Below, in pieces: positions 24,801-64,000 of a stretch of 64,000 bases of DNA. The DNA is taken from NCBI RefSeq assembly GCF_019393635.1, contig NC_057861.1, positions 382,676,315 to 382,740,314 of the forward strand, given 5' to 3'. Each line of letters starts with the position of its first letter. Position 1 is the stretch's first letter. Source of the stretch: Dromiciops gliroides (taxonomy: Eukaryota > Chordata > Mammalia > Microbiotheria > Microbiotheriidae). Below the pieces are notes generated by a model. The model saw only the letters and a list, made by a program, of their open reading frames with translations. It made no database searches and was not told the origin of the DNA. The translations under genes were made by a program, and so were the position numbers.

Positions 24801-27010
24801 AAATACTTTTTTGTTATTTTATTGTCTGGAACATGCCTCAAAGAAAAATAGAGCCCAATGGAGCCTCATTTCCAAATGGAGTTTTGCTCCCTCAATGGCA
24901 TGGGTAGATAATAACAAGGAAGCAGATACCATTTGAGGTGCCTACATCTTTCTTATAGAAAAATAAATTGAAAAGTAAATATTTTTTGTTGTTGTGATGA
25001 GCAGTCTTTTCTATTGAACATGAGAAGCTTTCAGTGGATACCATCTGGAAAATATTGTGTTACATGTTATTCAAAATAATATAAGCAAAGATGAGAAGAA
25101 ACACACAAAAGAGGGTGTTATATAAGGAAAAAGAGATGAAGCCACACCTTGAACTTCCAAACCATACTTCAAAATAAACTAAACCTCAAAGAACTTCTGG
25201 CTATTTATCACATATAATACTTAGAAATGCATGTTTTATCTTTCCACTTCTGTTCTCTGGGATCAGTATGAGCCTTTGTAGGAACTGAGCACCTGAAAAA
25301 CATACTCTAGATGAGTTGCCTTCACAATTAACCTGATTGTATCTTTGGATTTAAAGGGTGTGGTCCAAAGCAACGGAGAAATAAAAGTTCTTTTATTATC
25401 TTTACAAGTTTTTACATGGTCCAAGTTGATGTTTAAAGGAATGGAGGATGGGGAAGATAAAATGATATAAATGTTACCATTCATTGGTACTATATCTGCT
25501 ACAATTTGGTCACCTGTAAGATAGGGAAACTACCTACCACTGTGGATAGAATACTGGAACTGAATTCAGAAAGATTCGTCCTATTTGCCTCAGTTTTCTC
25601 ATCTGTAAAATGAGTTGGAAAAAGAAATGGAAAAGCACTCCACTGTTTTTGCCAAGAAAACCCCAAATGGGATTCCAAAGAATATAACAGAAATAACTGA
25701 ACAACAAAAATAGGGATAATAATACTTAACTGTATTTAGCTGAGAAGTTATTGTGAAGCTTCCAGAGGTGTGAAAAGCACCCTTAGGAAAATTAATGCAA
25801 CAAACACATTTCAGTTATTATTTAATGATTATTTATTCCTCACTATCATTTATACTACTACCCCCACCATCATCATTCTTATCTGGGCATATGAAACCCT
25901 TCAAGACACACCAAATTTTAAAAGATACATGGTATTAGACATTGCCAGGTTTAGTAAAAATCAGTAAGTATACTACATTTGTTTTACTACCCTGTTTCCC
26001 TACTGTCCCCCACTTCTCTCATGCATCCATGATCTGTCCACAATAGAAAGTTCTCTAAAATTTTCCTTCATATTGTAAAATTATTCCTATCCATATACAT
26101 TCTACCACATTGCAATTCCCACCTCAATTTCTGTTCAAATACAATTTTCATTTCCTTAGTTCCTTGATTTTGGCTAGCTATTTAATGAAAATCAATCTGT
26201 TTATATTATTTTATCTATCCTTGAAATACAGTCATATTTTAAAAGAGCATTCTTGGAGAAGAATTAACACACCTCAAAGGAATGAATTTTTAATAATCAA
26301 ACTGAAGGAACTGTCAGACAAGTGGTGGTGGTGGTAGTAGTGGTATTTGGGAAGAACTCCTTATAGTGCTTCATAAATTATACATGATAGGCATATGCCA
26401 CTTAATCTCCTAATTAGTTTTCTGACCTTCAAGTTTTACTCAGCATTCCAACAGCCTCTTCACCCCCAACCAATGCATCCTGATAGATAAAGCTTTTTAA
26501 AGCACTGGTTTGATTTATTTCAGGTCCATAATCAATTTTTCTTAGTCCTCTTCACTTATATGACACATTCCTTATAGTGATATTTAAAGTCATTCATCGA
26601 CTTACCTTAACCTACCTTTCTGATTTTATCTTCTTTTCCCACCCACATGAATCCTCAACTCTAAGCAAACTGCTTTATTAGATATCTCCTGACCACACTA
26701 GAGCATGTTTTCTTTTAAGAGCAAAGTTGAGGGGTCGGTCTTTGCATGCTCTCAAGTAGAACAAGTTTAAGAATCATTATATATAATTTCAACTTATTCA
26801 AGAAATACACTGCCAAATAGTCACATATAAAAGATAGCTGAGAGCTATGAAAATATAAACTTATTTATAAAAAAGTACTAAAGCAAATAGGATTGTTCTT
26901 AAATTAATGAATAATTTCCCAAAGAAAATTTCCCACCTCCACCCATTTCATTCAAAAAAAAGAAACGCCCAAAAGCTCCTTTATGCTTCAAATGAGGTTT
27001 AAAAGTCTGC
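21851..27010. other. No gene seen; 5' region of the GAD gene
   Basis: Unique AT-rich DNA with (CA)n at 22061-22085, an L2-like 3' end at 23610-23760, a tandem duplication at 24593-25000, a CORE-SINE relic at 25500-25700 (plus; GTAAAATGAGTTGG) and an L2-like relic at about 26380-26680. Untranslated GAD exons may lie here but cannot be recognised. Confidence 0.5.
24593..25000. repeat. Two-copy tandem duplication, about 180-230 bp units
   Basis: ATTGTCTGGAACATGCCTC begins both copies (24593 and 24821), and GAAAAATAAA...AAAAGTAAATA ends both (about 24782-24806 and 24958-24981). Copy 1 has an extra segment in which TTTCTCCCTGAATGACA is itself repeated (24658 and 24704). Confidence 0.8.
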
Positions 27011-27018
27011 TATATAAA
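27011..27018 (+). promoter_or_regulatory. TATA-like motif upstream of putative GAD exon 1
   Basis: TATATAAA lies 111 bases before the ATG at 27122, and no other ATG occurs in the roughly 80 bases where a transcript starting about 30 bases downstream would run. There is no CpG-rich promoter nearby. In such AT-rich DNA the motif may be chance; the acceptor-like TTTTCCAG just before exon 1 argues for a further upstream exon instead. Confidence 0.2.
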
Positions 27019-27121
27019 CTATACCCATTGAAATGGAAAGACATACTTATTCTACATTTGTAAGAGGGAATACTGTAACTTCAGGAGTGTTGCTTTTATT
27101 TTGGTTTATTTTCCAGAGGAC

Positions 27122-61892
<34,771 letters not shown>

Positions 61893-64000
61893 GTAAGTCG
61901 TAAACATTCCTACATCATAAACTTCTTTACATCATGGCACAAGGTTCTCTTAATGTGTAGTAAATTTCATGGATATGAAAGTATAGATACAAAATCAGAA
62001 TCTTTATTTACCTTGTTTTGATTATCTACAACAAAATGATGAAAAAAGACACAAAATTAGCTCCTTATAAGTGAATGATTCCCATACATGCACTTAGCCT
62101 AGTTGCTAACCAAGGAAGAGTAGTGCTATAGCTCTAAAGGGAGGTACTATTTTAGGTACAGATTACTGACAATGCTAGAAATATAAACAATCTGCTTATT
62201 CAAAATACCAAGAATTATTCTTACTTGCATTGGTAAGGGAATTTCAGAAATCATGGATTTTTATATCAATGTAACCACCAGACTTATCCTAATTCCTATA
62301 AAATTATTACTTATATTATTTATATGATTTAATATTTGTGATATATCATATCATATATCATTTATTATACATAGTTTGATGCTTTCTTCATTCTTCCACC
62401 TTAATTCCTTCCTTCTTATTCTGTGAAAATGAAATATACAGCGCAATTTTACTTCCTCTTGTTGTTTCTCAAAGAAATTGAGACAACTTTCTCTCAAGAT
62501 AATTATTCTAAAAGACAAGAATAGAGAGATCATGTGTTCCATAAGTGTTTAAGAGGAGTGAACAAAGACTCTGGAAAGTATGAGATAGATACCCATTGAT
62601 AGAAGTCATTGGGATTTTTAAGCTATTTGTATTGGCTATCTCTGATAGCCTTTAACTTCTGAAACTAGAAGGAGGCTTAGAAAAGCCTTATGGATCCATT
62701 GTTCAGTTCCCTTAGTCCTCAAAGTACTGAGATTTTCCGTATGGTTTTAAGGTCATCTATCAAAAATATGTATACATTGATAATATAAGGTCATCTATCA
62801 AAAATATGTATACATTGATAATATATCGATAACATTATGTGATATATAATAATATATAAGGTCCTTTACAAATCTTAAGGTACTATATGAATATTACCCA
62901 TTATTACCATTAATATCATTATAGACCATTATTAAGGAGATATTATGTCTCTATTATCTTAGTGTGGGTGACATATAACTGGAATATTGTAACTATGTAG
63001 ATAATTTATAAGATATTATAGTCATATTATGAGCATAGTCATTAAAGAGCAAATATATACACTTTGCCCTCTTGGTTTTGAAGATGAATTTTTCAATGAT
63101 CCTTTTTATTTTTATTCTAGAAAATAGTGGAAGATCCAATTCAGAAAATAGTTACATTTAAGAGTACGTTTTTATCATATCTTTCAAATGGTTTTAGATA
63201 ATTATCAGACCATAGGTTATGATTCAACCATTTAATACTAGATGTATTTGTAAATTTTGGGGAAAAAACATGGATGATGATTATTCAGCACTAAGGGAAA
63301 ACAGCTTATAAGGCTGAACACCAGAGCAAAAATTTCTCCTATGTCAAAAAGCAAATAGAAGATAAGGATAAAAAGGAGGAAAGGTAAAAGGGAAGGAAGT
63401 GATTCTTCATTTCTCATGACTCCTTCCCATATGATTGTCTTCTGAGATCTTTCCTGTCACAGAACTTAAAGTTGCCATTGGAAGTGGTGGTCCTCACTAG
63501 AGAATATAGTCTTTCTTTGTATATGTTTCCTTGCCATTTTATGAAGATAGAACTCAGTAGATGGGCCTTGGGTAAAAGTCTCTCCACTCTGTTGATGGGG
63601 GAATATGCAAGATACCGTTTAAAAATATTTGCCTGAGCCATCATGAGCTGACTCACTCATTGACCTTTCAGTGTGGATAGGAATGTTCTCAGTAATCTTT
63701 TAGATGGGAAGCATAAGTTTGAATTTTTATGAAATGGCTGGGCAAGAAAGAAATAGAGAACCAAAATGTTTTATCAGTGGAGGAGGTCTTATTGACCTTG
63801 TCTATGTGTACCAGTTTATATGATTGGTATTTATACTGATTCATTTTTGTTTTCATAAATCACAGGAACAAATATTGAAAATGCCATTAAATATATTCTA
63901 AATATATATTTCTTTCTATATTCTCAACTAATTTTAAAGAAATAATCATTTTCTGGTGCTTTTAAATTTGAAGTAGCTAATTTTTTAAAAAAAATCATTA
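61893..64000 (+). other. GAD intron 12 (incomplete); no further exon seen
   Basis: Begins GTAAGT. AT-rich; contains a 38-bp tandem duplication at 62749-62824. The next conserved GAD exon is absent up to the window end. Confidence 0.6.
62749..62824. repeat. Perfect two-copy tandem repeat, 38-bp unit
   Basis: The unit starting AAGGTCATCTATC is repeated exactly once (62749-62786, 62787-62824). No differences, so it is recent or a possible assembly artefact. Confidence 0.93.

Noticed and set aside
63121..63163. Exon-like segment after TTTTTATTTTTATTCTAG
   Set aside because: The acceptor looks good, but the translation does not match the GAD block expected after exon 12 and there is no convincing donor; the phase also offers no homology.

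Overview
The window looks like nuclear DNA of a marsupial, most likely an Australian (australidelphian) one. The evidence is about 28 copies of a tRNA-derived SINE with the marsupial body (GGGGCAGCTAGGTGGC start, internal B box GTTCAAATC, 3' part reading TGTGACCCTGGGCAAGTCAC), marsupial-type L1 elements, older MIR/MAR1/CORE-SINE and L2 relics, and intron-containing gene structure with GT-AG borders. There is no bacterial, phage or CRISPR content; almost every long open frame on either strand lies in a transposable element or in a repeat read backwards.

The one cellular gene is on the plus strand and fills the right half (27122 to beyond 64000). Twelve exons were assembled by eye; all borders are GT-AG, all phases fit, and they sum to 1209 nt (403 codons) with no stop. 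The protein is a pyridoxal-phosphate glutamate decarboxylase of the GAD1/GAD2 (GABA-making) type, not CSAD or GADL1. The catalytic residues are present, at a constant offset of 18 from human GAD67 numbering. It differs too much from GAD1 and GAD2 for a mammalian orthologue of either, so I read it as the third vertebrate paralogue, GAD3. The C-terminal third lies past the right edge. The N-terminal three exons are the less certain part.

Left half (1-27000): a 5'-truncated L1 (143-3438, minus); a deleted endogenous retrovirus with two LTRs, polypurine tract and 4-bp target duplication (5955-7630); an old L1 3' fragment carrying two SINEs (10185-11050); an RPL19 processed pseudogene (12677-13210); and an LTR (14527-21850) split by a nearly full-length minus-strand L1 (15164-21774) with a 15-bp target duplication and an apparent 3' transduction. 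From 21850 to 27000 no gene is visible.

Right half: introns of the GAD gene carry many SINEs, a further L1 (34231-36395) itself hit by a SINE and an LTR-like insert, two solo LTRs (33065-33630 and 37207-38360), an L1 5' fragment (47790-48630), L2 and MIR relics, microsatellites, an inverted duplication (31064/32604), and a SINE that seems to have carried along 3' flanking DNA (57238-57467).
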